The notes under the pieces: model-generated
Databases searched by the model: none
Seen by the model: only the letters and a program-made list of their open reading frames with translations
What the model was told of the DNA's origin: nothing
Made by a program: the position numbers and the translations under genes
Part shown: positions 24,617-34,322 of the stretch, one piece after another
How positions within the stretch are numbered: the first letter of the stretch is position 1
How the letters are laid out: the number at the start of each line of letters is the position of its first letter
Source: Fretibacterium fastidiosum
GTDB taxonomy: Bacteria; Synergistota; Synergistia; Synergistales; Aminobacteriaceae
DNA length: 64,000 bases
Assembly: GCF_964642095.1 (NCBI RefSeq)
Contig: NZ_OZ209244.1
Coordinates: 744,001-808,000, forward strand
Reading direction: 5' to 3'

Positions 24617-26985
24617 TCCCGATGCGGGCGCTGGACCGAAAGCTCCTTCGGGACCTCTGGAGGATGAAGGGGCAGGTCGCCGCCATCGGTGCGGTCGTGG
24701 CCATGGGGGTCATGATACTGGTCATGATGTCGGGCCTGTTCGTCTCCATCCAGGAGACCCGCCGGTCCTACTACGAGAGCTGTCGGTTCGCCGACGTGTT
24801 CGCGCCGGCCAGGCGCGCGCCGCGCTTCCTGCTCGACACCCTCGCCAAGCTTCCCGGCGTCTCGGCGGCCGAGGGGCGCGTCGTCGGGGAGGCCCTGATC
24901 GACCTGCCGGGACTGGAGCTTCCGATTCGGGGCCGGGCCCTCTCCCTCCCGGACGCGGAGGGCGCCAACCTGAACGGCGTCCGCCTCGTCGCCGGACGCC
25001 TGCCCGACCCCGGGAACGCCGACGAGGTCCTCCTGCTCCGGAGCTTCGCCTCGGCCCGCGGGCTGAGGCCGGGGGACCGGCTCACCGTTACGATGAACGG
25101 CTCGCGCCGGAGCCTGCGCATCGTGGGGCTGGCGCAGTCGCCGGAGTTCATCTACATCACGGCGCCCGGCGAGGTCGTCTCGAACGACGCCCAGTACGGC
25201 GTCCTCTGGATGGGACGCCGGGCCATCGCCGCCGCCTACGGGATGGAGGGGGCCTTCAACGAGGCCATCCTGACCCTGGACCGCAGCGCCCGCCTCGCGG
25301 AGATCCTCGACGCCGTGGACCGCATTCTCGACCCCTACGGGGGGACCGGATCCTATGGTCGGGAGAATCAGCATTCCAACCGGTTCGTCGGCGACGAGCT
25401 CGACCAGCTCCGCTCCATGAGCGTCATGATACCGCCCCTCTTCCTCATCGTGGCGGCGTTTCTGCTCACCCTCGTCGTCTCGCGCATGGTCCACTCCGAG
25501 CGCGAGCAGATCGGGCTGATCAAGGCCTTCGGTTACTCCGACCTGGCGGTGGGACTCCACTACTTCAAGATGGTCATCGCCATCGCCGTGCTGGGCGCCG
25601 CGGCCGGGTGCGTCCTGGGCGTGCTGGCGGGACGGGCTCTGGCCCGTGTCTACCTGATCCACTTCAAGTTCCCGTCCCTGACCTTCCGCCCCGACCCCAG
25701 GCCGTTCCTCATGGGTTTTCTGGTGAGCATCGCCTCGGCCTCGGCCGGGGGCTGCTTCGTCCTGCGCCGCGTCTTTGCGCTGACCCCGGCCTCCGCGATG
25801 CGCCCGCCCGCCCCGCCGGACTACAGCCGAACCGGGGGGCTGACCCGACGCCTCGACGCACGCCTGGACCAGCCCTGTCGCATGGTGCTGCGCCGCCTGC
25901 TCCGGCGTCCGGGGCGCATGATCGGCGCGGCGCTGGGGATCGCCTTCGGCATGGCGCTGTCCGTGGGCATGATCGCCATCCTGGGAAGTTTCGACACGAC
26001 GGTATCCCTGACCTTCGACATCTTCGACCGCAGCGACGTGGCCGTCGTCTTCAACGACGCCGCCTCGGACCGGACGCTCCACGAGCTGCGCAGCCTGCCC
26101 GGCGTGATCGAGGCGGAGCCGGCGCGCAGCGTCCCCGTCATCCTGCGCCACGGGCTCCGCGAGCATCACGGGACGATCGACGGCCTGATCTCGCCCCAGC
26201 GCCTCAACCTCGCCCTCGACGCCGATCTGCGCCCCATCCCCCTGCGGCCGGGCGGGGTCGTCCTGGGGCGCACCCTCGCGAACACCCTGGGCGTGCGGGC
26301 GGGCGACGTCCTGGACGTGGAGGTGCGGACGGGGCGGAGGCCACGGCTCTCCCTCCCCGTCGTCGGCGTGGCCGGAACGGTGATGGGCGCCCCGGCCTTC
26401 ATGGACCTGGACTCCCTGAACCGGGCGCTGCGGGAGCCGAACCGCGTCTCCGGGGCCTGGCTCCGGATCGACGCGGCGAAGGCATCCTCCATCTACCGGG
26501 CGCTCAAGCGGATGCCCTTCATAGCGGGCGTAAGGGTCAAAAGCGACTCCCGCGCGGCGTTTCGGCAGCAGATGGACAGCGGGCCCGGCTCCATGCGCTA
26601 CCTCATCCTCGCGATCGCCGGCGTGGTCGCCTTCGGCGTGGTCTACAACGCCGCGAGCATCGCCTACGCCGAGCGCGCCCGGGACCTGGCGAGCTTGCGC
26701 GTCATGGGGTTCACCAGGGGAGAAACGGCCTTCGTCCTGCTGGGCGAGCTGGCGGTCGTCACCCTTGCGGCGCTGGTGGGGGGAACCCTTCTGGGCTACG
26801 GGGCCTTTTTCCTGTTTGCCGAGGCCTTCAGCATGGACCTCTACCAGATCCCGACCAACTTCACCTCGGCGAGCGCCGGAACCGGCGCCGCAGTGGTCCT
26901 GGGGTCCGCCGTCGTCTCAGGGTGGCTGGTGAAGCGGATCATGGACAAGGCGGACCTCGTCTCCATCATCAAGACGAGGGAGTAA
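24610..26985 (+). CDS. ABC transporter permease, two FtsX domains
   Basis: A 791-residue permease. The N-terminal helix (VAAIGAVVAMGVMILVMMS) is followed by a periplasmic region, then three helices near 275-390 and a second repeat of the same layout from about 430 to 780. Both helix triplets fit FtsX domains, which makes one chain a two-FtsX permease rather than the usual MacB single set. PLFLIVAAFLLTLVVSRMV and FGVVYNAASIAYAERARDLA are clear FtsX helix blocks. It works with the preceding ATPase and the following HlyD-like adaptor. Substrate unknown. Confidence 0.92.
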   Translation: MVIPMRALDRKLLRDLWRMKGQVAAIGAVVAMGVMILVMMSGLFVSIQETRRSYYESCRFADVFAPARRAPRFLLDTLAKLPGVSAAEGRVVGEALIDLPGLELPIRGRALSLPDAEGANLNGVRLVAGRLPDPGNADEVLLLRSFASARGLRPGDRLTVTMNGSRRSLRIVGLAQSPEFIYITAPGEVVSNDAQYGVLWMGRRAIAAAYGMEGAFNEAILTLDRSARLAEILDAVDRILDPYGGTGSYGRENQHSNRFVGDELDQLRSMSVMIPPLFLIVAAFLLTLVVSRMVHSEREQIGLIKAFGYSDLAVGLHYFKMVIAIAVLGAAAGCVLGVLAGRALARVYLIHFKFPSLTFRPDPRPFLMGFLVSIASASAGGCFVLRRVFALTPASAMRPPAPPDYSRTGGLTRRLDARLDQPCRMVLRRLLRRPGRMIGAALGIAFGMALSVGMIAILGSFDTTVSLTFDIFDRSDVAVVFNDAASDRTLHELRSLPGVIEAEPARSVPVILRHGLREHHGTIDGLISPQRLNLALDADLRPIPLRPGGVVLGRTLANTLGVRAGDVLDVEVRTGRRPRLSLPVVGVAGTVMGAPAFMDLDSLNRALREPNRVSGAWLRIDAAKASSIYRALKRMPFIAGVRVKSDSRAAFRQQMDSGPGSMRYLILAIAGVVAFGVVYNAASIAYAERARDLASLRVMGFTRGETAFVLLGELAVVTLAALVGGTLLGYGAFFLFAEAFSMDLYQIPTNFTSASAGTGAAVVLGSAVVSGWLVKRIMDKADLVSIIKTRE

Positions 26986-27007
26986 CGGACAAGGGAGCCG
27001 TTAGAAG

Positions 27008-28234
27008 ATGCACAAAAAAATTTCAAGGAAGTTCTTCACCTTCGGCGCCGTCGCCCTGATCGCCGTCGCTCTGGCCTATGCCTTCCGTCCCCTCCCCCTG
27101 GAGGTTGAGATGGAGGAGGTGGCCCGGCGGCCCATGACCCTGACGGTGGATGAGGAGGGACGGACGCGGGTCCGCGACGCCTACACGGTGTCCACGCCGG
27201 TGAACGGTCGCCTGCTGCGGGTGGAGGTCCGGCCGGGTGACGCGGTCGCCGCGGGGAAGACCGTCGTGGCGAGGATGGTGCCGTCCGTGCCCACGCCCCT
27301 GGACGCCCGGGACGAGAACCGGGGCCGCGCCGACCTCGCCGCGGCGGAGGCGGCGCTGAAGCTCGCGCGGGCCGACCGGGAACGGGCCGTCGCCGATCGG
27401 GACCTGGCTCAAATGCAACTGCGCCGGATGCGCAGCCTGAGGGCTTCCGGAGCCGCCAGCCAGCTCCAGTTGGACCAGGCCGAGAGGGAGGCCCGAACCA
27501 CCGCAGCGGCCCTGCACAACGCCGAGGCGGCGATCGCCGTTCGGGAGGCGGAGCGCAAGGGCGCCCTGTCGCGGCTGCGCCGCTTCGGCGACAGCGAAAC
27601 GGCGCCCCAAACGACCGCAGCGGACGTCATCCCCATCTGCGCTCCCGCCGACGGCCGGGTGCTGCGCGTGATGCGGGAGAGCGAGGGTCCCCTGTCCGCC
27701 GGGACCCCTCTGATGGAGGTCGGGGACGTCGAGGGCGGGCTGGAGGTCGTCGTCGAGCTCCTGTCCTCGGAGGCCGTCCGCGTCACGTCGGGCGACCGGG
27801 TCGTCCTGTCGGGCTGGGGCGGGGACAGGCCCCTGAACGGCATCGTCGAGAAGGTCGAGCCCTTCGCGTTCACCAAGGTCTCCGCCCTGGGGGTCGAGGA
27901 ACAGCGGGTGAACGTCGTCGTCCGGTTCACCGACCTGACGGAGTCCCTCGGAAGGCTGGGACACGGGTTCCGCGTCGAGGCCAGGATCGTCGTGTGGGAG
28001 GACCGGGACGCCCTCACCGTGCCCTCCGGCGCGCTCTTTCGCAACGACGGCAAGCAGGCCGTCTTCGTGGTCGAGGACGGCGTCGCGAGGCTTCGGACCG
28101 TCGAGACGGGGCGGGACAACGGCGTCGAGGCCCAGGTGCTGGAGGGGCTTCGGCCCGGTGAGCGGGTGATCCTCTACCCCGCGTCGGACCTGACCGACGG
28201 GGCGCGGGTCGTGGAGCGGGAAGCGGAGAGCTGA
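27008..28234 (+). CDS. HlyD-family periplasmic adaptor (efflux)
   Basis: A 408-residue adaptor with an N-terminal anchor helix (residues 10-26). A lipoyl-like domain is split by a hairpin: TPVNGRLLRVEVRPGDAV first and ICAPADGRVLRVMRESEG later. An alpha-helical hairpin between them contains ADLAAAEAALKLARADRERA. The last third is a beta-barrel/membrane-proximal region ending with DLTDGARVV. It would link the permease to an outer-membrane exit duct. It is 22 bases from the permease stop. No TolC homologue lies in the window. Confidence 0.92.
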   Translation: MHKKISRKFFTFGAVALIAVALAYAFRPLPLEVEMEEVARRPMTLTVDEEGRTRVRDAYTVSTPVNGRLLRVEVRPGDAVAAGKTVVARMVPSVPTPLDARDENRGRADLAAAEAALKLARADRERAVADRDLAQMQLRRMRSLRASGAASQLQLDQAEREARTTAAALHNAEAAIAVREAERKGALSRLRRFGDSETAPQTTAADVIPICAPADGRVLRVMRESEGPLSAGTPLMEVGDVEGGLEVVVELLSSEAVRVTSGDRVVLSGWGGDRPLNGIVEKVEPFAFTKVSALGVEEQRVNVVVRFTDLTESLGRLGHGFRVEARIVVWEDRDALTVPSGALFRNDGKQAVFVVEDGVARLRTVETGRDNGVEAQVLEGLRPGERVILYPASDLTDGARVVEREAES

Positions 28235-28302
28235 TCGCGGCGGCCGGACGTCGCCCGATATCGAGGACGTGCTCCGAAGACACACCAATGGATGCCTATT
28301 GA

Positions 28303-28461
28303 TACCGATTCGCGTTTAATACGGATTGCCTCCCCTGAAAGGGGAGGTGGTTCGCGTTAGCGAACCGGAGGGGTTGTTTCTCAGGCTCAACACCCCCCAG
28401 CCCCTTCGGGGCAGCCCCCCTTGCAGGGGGGCCTTTCTTTCCCTTTAGACGCAAATTGGTA
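28303..28461 (+). mobile_element. MITE-like inverted-repeat element, copy C (159 bp)
   Basis: Ends TACCGATTCGCGTTTAA and TACCAATTTGCGTCTAAA (reverse complement). The interior matches copy B almost base for base, with GTTCGCGTTAGCGAAC in place of GTTCGCGTCAGCGAAC. That change breaks no pairing in the stem loop (the altered base is in the loop). No protein is encoded. Confidence 0.88.
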
Positions 28462-28462
28462 T

Positions 28463-28509
28463 GACGCGAGGACCGCAGCCCCGATCTTTCGGGCTGCGGT
28501 CCTCGCGTC
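28463..28509. terminator. 19-bp-stem hairpin after the efflux operon
   Basis: GACGCGAGGACCGCAGCCC pairs perfectly with GGGCTGCGGTCCTCGCGTC over a 9-base loop, followed by TCTTGTCC. It starts next to the end of repeat copy C and lies about 170 bases before opgG. It probably ends the efflux transcript, though the T run is weak. Confidence 0.6.
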
Positions 28510-28679
28510 TCTTGTCCAGCGCGGCGCGGGGAGGCGGCCGGGTCTGGCGGCATGGCGCCCGCGTCCTTTCCTCCGACTTGCAGAGGAGACGCTTGACGAC
28601 GAAGCGCTTTGTGCTTGAATAGGTTAACGGAAAAGGACGCTTTCCCCGTCGCGTTCGAAAAGACCAGGAAGGGAGATGG

Positions 28680-30350
28680 GTGCATTTGTCCTGGCCCGTT
28701 TTGAAATCCATAGCCTGCCGTAGCCTCTCCGTCGTCGTTCTCCTCGTTATGGGGATGCTTTTTTCGACGCCGATCGCCGCTGCCCCCAGGGGGGCGTCCG
28801 CGGACGCGCTCCCGCGCTCCGGGGACGTGGCGTCGCAGGGGCCGGCCTCGACCGACCGACCGGCGGCCTCCGCCGACGCCAGAAGGGCCTTCGGCTTCGA
28901 GGACGTGGTCGCCCTGGCCCGCAAGTCGGCTGAAGCGGAATACGTCCCTCCGGCGCCGCTGCCCGCGTCCCTCCGCACGCTGAGCTACGACCAGTGGCGC
29001 TCCGTCCGCTTCAAGCCCGACCGCGCCCTGTGGCGGTTCGAGAACCTGCCCTTCGAGCTTCAGTTCTTTCACTCAGGCTTCTACTACGACCGCAACGTGA
29101 ACATCAACGTCGTGGAGGAGGGGCAGGCCATCCCGGTCCCCTTCTCCACGGAGCTCTTTCAGTACCCCAACGACGACCTGAAGGCCCAGGTGGCCTCCAC
29201 CGACGTGGGCTTCGCCGGGTTCCGCATCCACTACGCCCTCAACGACCCCAAGTACAAGGACGAGGTGACCGTCTTTCTGGGGGCCAGCTACTTCCGAGCC
29301 GTCGGCCGCGGCACGAAGTACGGCCTCTCCGCGCGTGGACTGGCTCTGAACACGGCGCTCCCCTCCGGCGAGGAGTTCCCATGGTTCCGCGAGTTCTGGG
29401 TCCAGAAGCCCGCAAGCGGCGACGCCGTGCTGACGGTCTACGCCCTGCTGGACAGCCCCAGCTGCGCCGGAGCCTACCGCTTCGTCATCGCTCCGGGGCC
29501 GGAGACCTCGATGCGCGAGGAGTTTCAGGTGTTCTTCCGCAAGGGCATCGAAAAGGCAGGGGTTGCCCCCCTCACCAGCATGTACTTCTACGGCGCCCCT
29601 GAGAACGGAAGGCGCGGAGACTACCGGCCCGAGGTCCACGACTCCGACGGCCTGCTGGTCCACAGGGACGACGACGTCTGGCAGTGGCGGGCCCTGCGCA
29701 ACGGAGAGCGGCTGGGCGTCACTGACATCCCGGCGGAGCGGCTTCTGGGCTTCGGCCTGCTGCAGCGCGGTCGGAGCTTCGAGCGCTATCAGGACCTGGA
29801 GGCGGAGTACGAGAAACGACCTTCCCTCTGGGTCGAGCCCGATGGGGACTGGGGACCCGGCCGGGTCGAGCTGATCGAGATCCCCACGGACTCGGAGTAC
29901 AACGACAACGTCGTGGCCTTCTGGCTCCCCAACCGCGAGAGCCCCGACGAGCCGCTCAAGGGCGCCTGCACGCTCTATTGGAGCGGGCTTGAGCACCGCC
30001 TGCACCCCCTGGGGCGCGTGGTGGCCACGCGGCAGGCGATGGGCGACCGCAAGAACTGGGTGCGCTTCCTCGTGGACTTCAAGGGCGGGGAGCTGAACGA
30101 CCTGCCCCCGGATTCGGGGATCACCAGCATCGTGGAGGTCGAAGGGGCCAAGCTGGTGCAGAAGCACCTGGAGAAGAACTCCCGCACCGGCGGCTGGCGG
30201 CTCTCCTTCCAGGTGGAGGTGGACGCGGGTGGAGGCTTCTCCGTCTTTCCGGCCCTGCCGCCCGCGGTGCGCCTCTCCGCGGTCCTCAAGAAGGGGGAAA
30301 ACCTTCCGGACCCCCTCACCGAAACCTGGACCTACGTGTTTGGGAGGTAG
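28680..30350 (+). CDS. opgG: periplasmic glucan biosynthesis protein G
   Basis: A 556-residue periplasmic protein needed for branching or modification of osmoregulated periplasmic glucans. A signal peptide spans about residues 8-34. After a variable linker the MdoG core begins at AFGFEDVVALARKSAE. Conserved blocks include FHSGFYYDRNVNINVV, GFAGFRIHYALN, GASYFRAVGRGTKYGLSARG and LIEIPTDSEYNDNVVAFW. The start is a GTG after GGGAG; a TTG two codons later is an alternative. Together with opgH it makes a membrane-derived-oligosaccharide system, which is strong evidence for a true outer membrane. Confidence 0.94.
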   Translation: MHLSWPVLKSIACRSLSVVVLLVMGMLFSTPIAAAPRGASADALPRSGDVASQGPASTDRPAASADARRAFGFEDVVALARKSAEAEYVPPAPLPASLRTLSYDQWRSVRFKPDRALWRFENLPFELQFFHSGFYYDRNVNINVVEEGQAIPVPFSTELFQYPNDDLKAQVASTDVGFAGFRIHYALNDPKYKDEVTVFLGASYFRAVGRGTKYGLSARGLALNTALPSGEEFPWFREFWVQKPASGDAVLTVYALLDSPSCAGAYRFVIAPGPETSMREEFQVFFRKGIEKAGVAPLTSMYFYGAPENGRRGDYRPEVHDSDGLLVHRDDDVWQWRALRNGERLGVTDIPAERLLGFGLLQRGRSFERYQDLEAEYEKRPSLWVEPDGDWGPGRVELIEIPTDSEYNDNVVAFWLPNRESPDEPLKGACTLYWSGLEHRLHPLGRVVATRQAMGDRKNWVRFLVDFKGGELNDLPPDSGITSIVEVEGAKLVQKHLEKNSRTGGWRLSFQVEVDAGGGFSVFPALPPAVRLSAVLKKGENLPDPLTETWTYVFGR

Positions 30351-30354
30351 GGCC

Positions 30355-30744
30355 ATGACCCCGACTCGCTGCGACCCTCAAGCCCCCCGCCCCGAGGAGG
30401 TCCTGCGGGACCGCCTGCTCCTCTACGTCCGGGCCCTTCGCCTCCCCCCGCGGGAGGGGCTGGAGCTGGTGCTGAAAACCATGGACGAGCTCTGCCCCTC
30501 TGGGACGAGCGAAACGCTCCCCGCTCATGCCGAGGATTGTGACATGAAGACCGCCATGGAGGCCCTGAGGGCGCTGTGCGCCGACCGGGGGCTCCTGCCC
30601 GACGCGGACGCCCTTCCGGTGCCCGTCCCGCCCTACAACCGGGGGTCGATGCCTCCGGCCCGCATCTCCATGACGCGCGGCGGATTCTCTCTGAGGGGCC
30701 TTATCAGGAGGCTCCGGCGGTCTGAGGAGGGCCGGACGCGATGA
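30355..30744 (+). CDS. unknown ORF between opgG and opgH (129 aa)
   Basis: Starts MTPTRCDPQAPRPEEVLRD after GGGAGGTAG, 4 bases after the opgG stop, and overlaps the opgH start by 4 bases (ATGA). It is a soluble-looking protein: VRALRLPPREGLELVLKTMD, a Cys pair EDCDMKTAMEALRALCAD, and a basic C-terminus RRLRRSEEGRTR. No signal peptide. It is not part of the standard opgGH operon. Its position suggests a small cytoplasmic regulator or partner of OpgH, which is an inference from gene order only. Confidence 0.7.
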   Translation: MTPTRCDPQAPRPEEVLRDRLLLYVRALRLPPREGLELVLKTMDELCPSGTSETLPAHAEDCDMKTAMEALRALCADRGLLPDADALPVPVPPYNRGSMPPARISMTRGGFSLRGLIRRLRRSEEGRTR

Positions 30745-32801
30745 CGCCCGCCCCAAACGCCCGGCCCGCCTGGCGTCGCTCCGCGCTCTGGCGCCGCTGC
30801 CTCTTTCTGTCGCTGATCGTCGTCCCCTCCGTCCTGGCCGCAGACTACATGTCCGCCCTGCTCCCCCACCAGGGCGGCGCGCCGGTGGAGCTGCTCCTGT
30901 GCGCCCTGTTCGGCGTCCTCTTCGCCTGGATATCGACGGGGTTCTGGACGGCGCTCTTCGGGTTCTTCGTGCTGCTCTTCCGATACCAGGGCTACCGAAT
31001 CATCGACCCCGACGCCCCCCTGCCGGACCTTCCACAGGACGTCCGAACGGCGGTGCTCATCCCCATCTACAACGAGGACCCGAAAAACGTCGGCGCGGGC
31101 GTGGAGGCGATGTGGCGTTCCCTGTCCGCCACGGGACAGGAGGGCCGCTTCGACGTCTTCATCCTCAGCGACACCACGGACCCCGACGTCTGGGTGCGCG
31201 AGGAGGAGGCGTGGTACGGGCTGCGGGAGCGCCTGGGGATGGACGGGCACCTCTTCTACCGCCGCAGGCCCTCCAACGTGAAGCGAAAGAGCGGCAACGT
31301 CGCCAACTTCTGCCGCCGCTGGGGGCGGAACTACCGCTACATGATCGTGCTGGACGCGGACAGCGTCATGGCCGGGACGACCTGGGTGCGCATGGTGGAC
31401 GCCATGGAGCGGAACCCGCGGATCGGAATCCTCCAGACGCCCCCCAGGGGGGTGAACCGGGAAACCCTGATCGCGCGGGTGCAGCAGTTCGCCAACAGCC
31501 TGTACGGTCCGGTCTTTGCCGCCGGACAGAACTTCTGGCAGCTGGGCGACGCACAGTACTGGGGGCACAACGCCGTCATCCGGGTCGAGCCCTTCATGCG
31601 CTACTGCGAGCTGCCGAAGCTGCCGGGCCGCGGGCCCCTCAGCGGGGAGATCCTGAGCCACGACTTCGTCGAGTCCGCCCTGATGCGCCGCGCGGGCTAC
31701 GAGGTGTGGCTGGCCTATGGAGTTGACGGCAGCTACGAGGAAACGCCCCCGACGCTGATCGACGAGCTGAAGCGCGACCGGCGCTGGTGCCAGGGGAACC
31801 TTCAGCACCTGCGCCTGATCTTCACCTACGGCTTCTTCCCCACGCACCGGGCCCTCTTCCTCAACGGCATCCTGTCCTACGGCTCCGCCCTGCTGTGGCT
31901 GATCTTCCTGATCGCAAGCTCCATCCAGGCGCTGCTGGACGTCCTGGTGGAGCCAAACTACTTTCCGCAGCCCAACATGCTGTTCCCCCAGTGGCACGTC
32001 TGGTACCCGGAGTGGGCCCTGACCCTCCTGAGCTGCACAGCGCTCCTCCTCTTCCTGCCGAAGCTCCTCTGCCTGATCCATGCCCTGCTGATCGCGCGGA
32101 GCGCGCGGCGCTACGGCGGTGCGCTGCGGGTGCTTCTGGGGGTGGCAGGCGAGACGATCCTCTCCATGCTGCTGGCACCCATACGCATGATCTGCCACAG
32201 CCGATTCGTCGTCGTGACCCTGCTGGGCTGGGGGACCGGCTGGGGAGGACAGTCGCGGGACGACCGCGGGACGACGTGGGGTGAGGCGGTCCGGGCGCAC
32301 TGGTGGGCGGTCCTCATCGGCCTGACCTGGGGCTGGCTGCTCCATCGGGTGACCCCGTCCTTCTTCCTCTGGCTCCTGCCCGTGGTCCTTCCGCTTGCGC
32401 TCTCCGTGCCGCTGTCCGTGTTCACCAGCCGGGCGTCCCTGGGGCGGGCTGCCGCCCGCCTGGGGCTGTTCGCCATCCCGGAGGAGCTCCACGCGCCTCG
32501 CGAGTTGACGGACAAGGCGGAGGCGCTGGCGGAACGCCGCCGCTACTCGCCCCTGGGCATTTCCCAGGAGGAAGGCTTCCGCCGCGCCGTGGCGGACCCC
32601 CACACGAACGCCCTTCACCTCGCCATGAACCGCCGTCTGAGGGGGGCGCTGAACCCCGCGCTGGTCGATCGGGCCCTGTCGGGAGAGGCCCTGTCCCAAA
32701 AGGAGAAGATGGCGCTGCTGAACAGCCCGGACTCGATGCGGGAGCTGCACCGCAAGGTCTGGACGCTGCCGGAGCGGCAGGGCGCCCCCTGGGGCCTGTA
32801 G
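30741..32801 (+). CDS. opgH: glucans biosynthesis glucosyltransferase H
   Basis: A 686-residue inner-membrane glycosyltransferase family 2 enzyme that builds the beta-1,2 glucan backbone from UDP-glucose. Two N-terminal helices (about 18-80) precede the catalytic domain with VLIPIYNEDP (105-114), ILSDTTDPD, the metal-binding DADS at 205-208, HDF near 307 and the DRRWCQGN acceptor motif at 346-353. More helices follow (LNGILSYGSALLWLIF on). It lacks much of the long N- and C-terminal extension of the enterobacterial enzyme (about 850 residues). It follows the small ORF in a coupled unit. Confidence 0.95.
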   Translation: MTPAPNARPAWRRSALWRRCLFLSLIVVPSVLAADYMSALLPHQGGAPVELLLCALFGVLFAWISTGFWTALFGFFVLLFRYQGYRIIDPDAPLPDLPQDVRTAVLIPIYNEDPKNVGAGVEAMWRSLSATGQEGRFDVFILSDTTDPDVWVREEEAWYGLRERLGMDGHLFYRRRPSNVKRKSGNVANFCRRWGRNYRYMIVLDADSVMAGTTWVRMVDAMERNPRIGILQTPPRGVNRETLIARVQQFANSLYGPVFAAGQNFWQLGDAQYWGHNAVIRVEPFMRYCELPKLPGRGPLSGEILSHDFVESALMRRAGYEVWLAYGVDGSYEETPPTLIDELKRDRRWCQGNLQHLRLIFTYGFFPTHRALFLNGILSYGSALLWLIFLIASSIQALLDVLVEPNYFPQPNMLFPQWHVWYPEWALTLLSCTALLLFLPKLLCLIHALLIARSARRYGGALRVLLGVAGETILSMLLAPIRMICHSRFVVVTLLGWGTGWGGQSRDDRGTTWGEAVRAHWWAVLIGLTWGWLLHRVTPSFFLWLLPVVLPLALSVPLSVFTSRASLGRAAARLGLFAIPEELHAPRELTDKAEALAERRRYSPLGISQEEGFRRAVADPHTNALHLAMNRRLRGALNPALVDRALSGEALSQKEKMALLNSPDSMRELHRKVWTLPERQGAPWGL

Positions 32802-32925
32802 GGCGGGCCTGACGGCCCGGCGCAGGGGTGGAGAGGGTGATCGCGATCTTCTCGGAGTGAGTGCCCTCATAAAACGGCTCCATTGCAGAGGCCGGCCGCA
32901 GAGCGGCTGGCCTCCCGGTTCAGAC

Positions 32926-32953
32926 GGACCCGTATGGTCCCACTTTTTTATTT
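32926..32953 (+). terminator. terminator of the opgGH unit
   Basis: A GGACC / GGTCC stem of five pairs with a five-base loop, followed by CAC and a run of seven T. A GC-rich dyad (32888-32913) lies just upstream. Confidence 0.6.
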
Positions 32954-32962
32954 TGCGGTCAT

Positions 32963-34228
32963 TCATTCGCCCGCGTAATAATCCAGGCCAATGGGGTCGG
33001 GCGTTTCGCCCGCACTCTGCATCAGGCCAACCGGTTTGATTGCCCCGCCGCTCCAGACGAGAGTGCTCGTGCAGTCCGTGACGGAGCAGTCGTAGCCGTA
33101 TCCGGCGATGCTTCCGACCTGGCTCGCGTTTCCCTTGATGGAGCCGGACGTGGCGCAGCCGGTGATGCGATAGATTGAAGGGGTCGGGTGCTCCTCCAGG
33201 AATGCCGACACGAAGAGGTTCCCACCGACCAGCCCGCCGACCCGCTTCGACGAAGCCGAAACCGTGATGTCGACGTCGGCAGAGCAGTTTCGGATCAGGG
33301 TGGGGTTGCTCTTGTCGTAGTTGCCGGCGTGGCCCGTCAACCCGCCGACCATGAAGCTCTTTTCGTCCGAGGCATCAATGGTCGCCTTTACGGCGCAGTT
33401 CTCCATGATCGGCGACTCCTGGATGCAGCCGACCAGCCCTCCTACCGAGAAAGCCCCGAATCCCTTTGCCGTGACGTTCCCCTCTGCCGTGCAGGCGCGG
33501 ACGGTCAGCCACTTGCCGCCCCCACAGATGAGGCCGAGCCCCTGCATGCCCTTCCCGTTGGAGGTTACGCTCGCGTTGGCGGTGCAGTTTTCGATGGCGC
33601 CGTACCCCATTCCCGCTATGCCGCCAACGGCGCCGACCGCGTAGCCTTCCACCCTGTTCCCGCCGGTCAGCTTGATGCCGGTTATCCCGCCGTTGATCAC
33701 CCCGACGACGCCCCCAACCATGCAAGCGCCTTTGACGTCCGCATTGCTGACGGTCAGGTTCCGGATGGACTGGGAAGCGGCATTGCCCACGACGAAGCCG
33801 AACAGCCCGACGCCTACGGTCTCGGGGCGGTTGACGGTCAGATTCGAGATCGTGTGCCCGTTGCCGTCAAACCGGCCCACGAAGGCGAGCGAGGACTTGG
33901 CGACCTCACTTTTTTCGGGGTCGTCGATCTCCCTGTTGAACGTGCCGATCGGGTCCCAGTTGCCGTACGACGACAGGTCGATGTCCGAGATCAGGATGAA
34001 GGATTTGTCCCGGTAATCCCTGATCTTTGTGAGTTGTTCCGCCGTCGCGATCCGGTAGGGGTCTTCCTGCGTCCCCTGCCCTCCCGCAAAGGGCGAGGCC
34101 GCATTTTCGCTCCTTCCGCTCCCCCCGCAGCCTCCGTTCGCCAGCAGCACGATACCCAGAAGGAAGAGCACGACGATATTCAACGCCCCGCGCCGGCTTC
34201 TCAGGTTTCTCGTTCTAAGGCTTTTCAT
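32963..34228 (-). CDS. GLUG-repeat lipoprotein
   Basis: A 421-residue protein with AGGAGG 9 bases before the ATG. The N-terminus MKSLRTRNLRSRRGALN is very basic and followed by a hydrophobic helix ending LLANGGC (Cys 34), a plausible though imperfect lipobox, then a GGSG linker. From about residue 65 come repeats of about 30 residues (GRFDGNGHTISNLTV, GVGLFGFVVG, VGGVVGVINGG, VGGLVGCIQES, VGGLVGGNLF), the GLUG type. These are beta-strand repeats of surface or adhesin-like proteins. It is transcribed away from the AraC regulator, and the shared gap holds direct repeats. Confidence 0.85.
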   Translation of the reverse strand: MKSLRTRNLRSRRGALNIVVLFLLGIVLLANGGCGGSGRSENAASPFAGGQGTQEDPYRIATAEQLTKIRDYRDKSFILISDIDLSSYGNWDPIGTFNREIDDPEKSEVAKSSLAFVGRFDGNGHTISNLTVNRPETVGVGLFGFVVGNAASQSIRNLTVSNADVKGACMVGGVVGVINGGITGIKLTGGNRVEGYAVGAVGGIAGMGYGAIENCTANASVTSNGKGMQGLGLICGGGKWLTVRACTAEGNVTAKGFGAFSVGGLVGCIQESPIMENCAVKATIDASDEKSFMVGGLTGHAGNYDKSNPTLIRNCSADVDITVSASSKRVGGLVGGNLFVSAFLEEHPTPSIYRITGCATSGSIKGNASQVGSIAGYGYDCSVTDCTSTLVWSGGAIKPVGLMQSAGETPDPIGLDYYAGE

Positions 34229-34322
34229 ATTGAAGCACCTCCTATGGATAATTTGGCCTCTCTGCCCGTTACAGGGCTTATAGCGCAGTATGGCATAACA
34301 AACAGACGAACGCTTATGCGGG

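Noticed and set aside
24193..26169. Long open frames antisense to the ABC exporter (about 658 codons)
   Set aside because: The sense strand carries a complete permease and ATPase; the antisense frame has repetitive Arg/Gly/His composition typical of high-GC mirror frames and no ribosome-binding site.
30633..32966. A 777-codon open frame antisense to opgH
   Set aside because: It mirrors a clear glycosyltransferase gene, has low-complexity Gln/Arg/Pro sequence and no recognisable domain.
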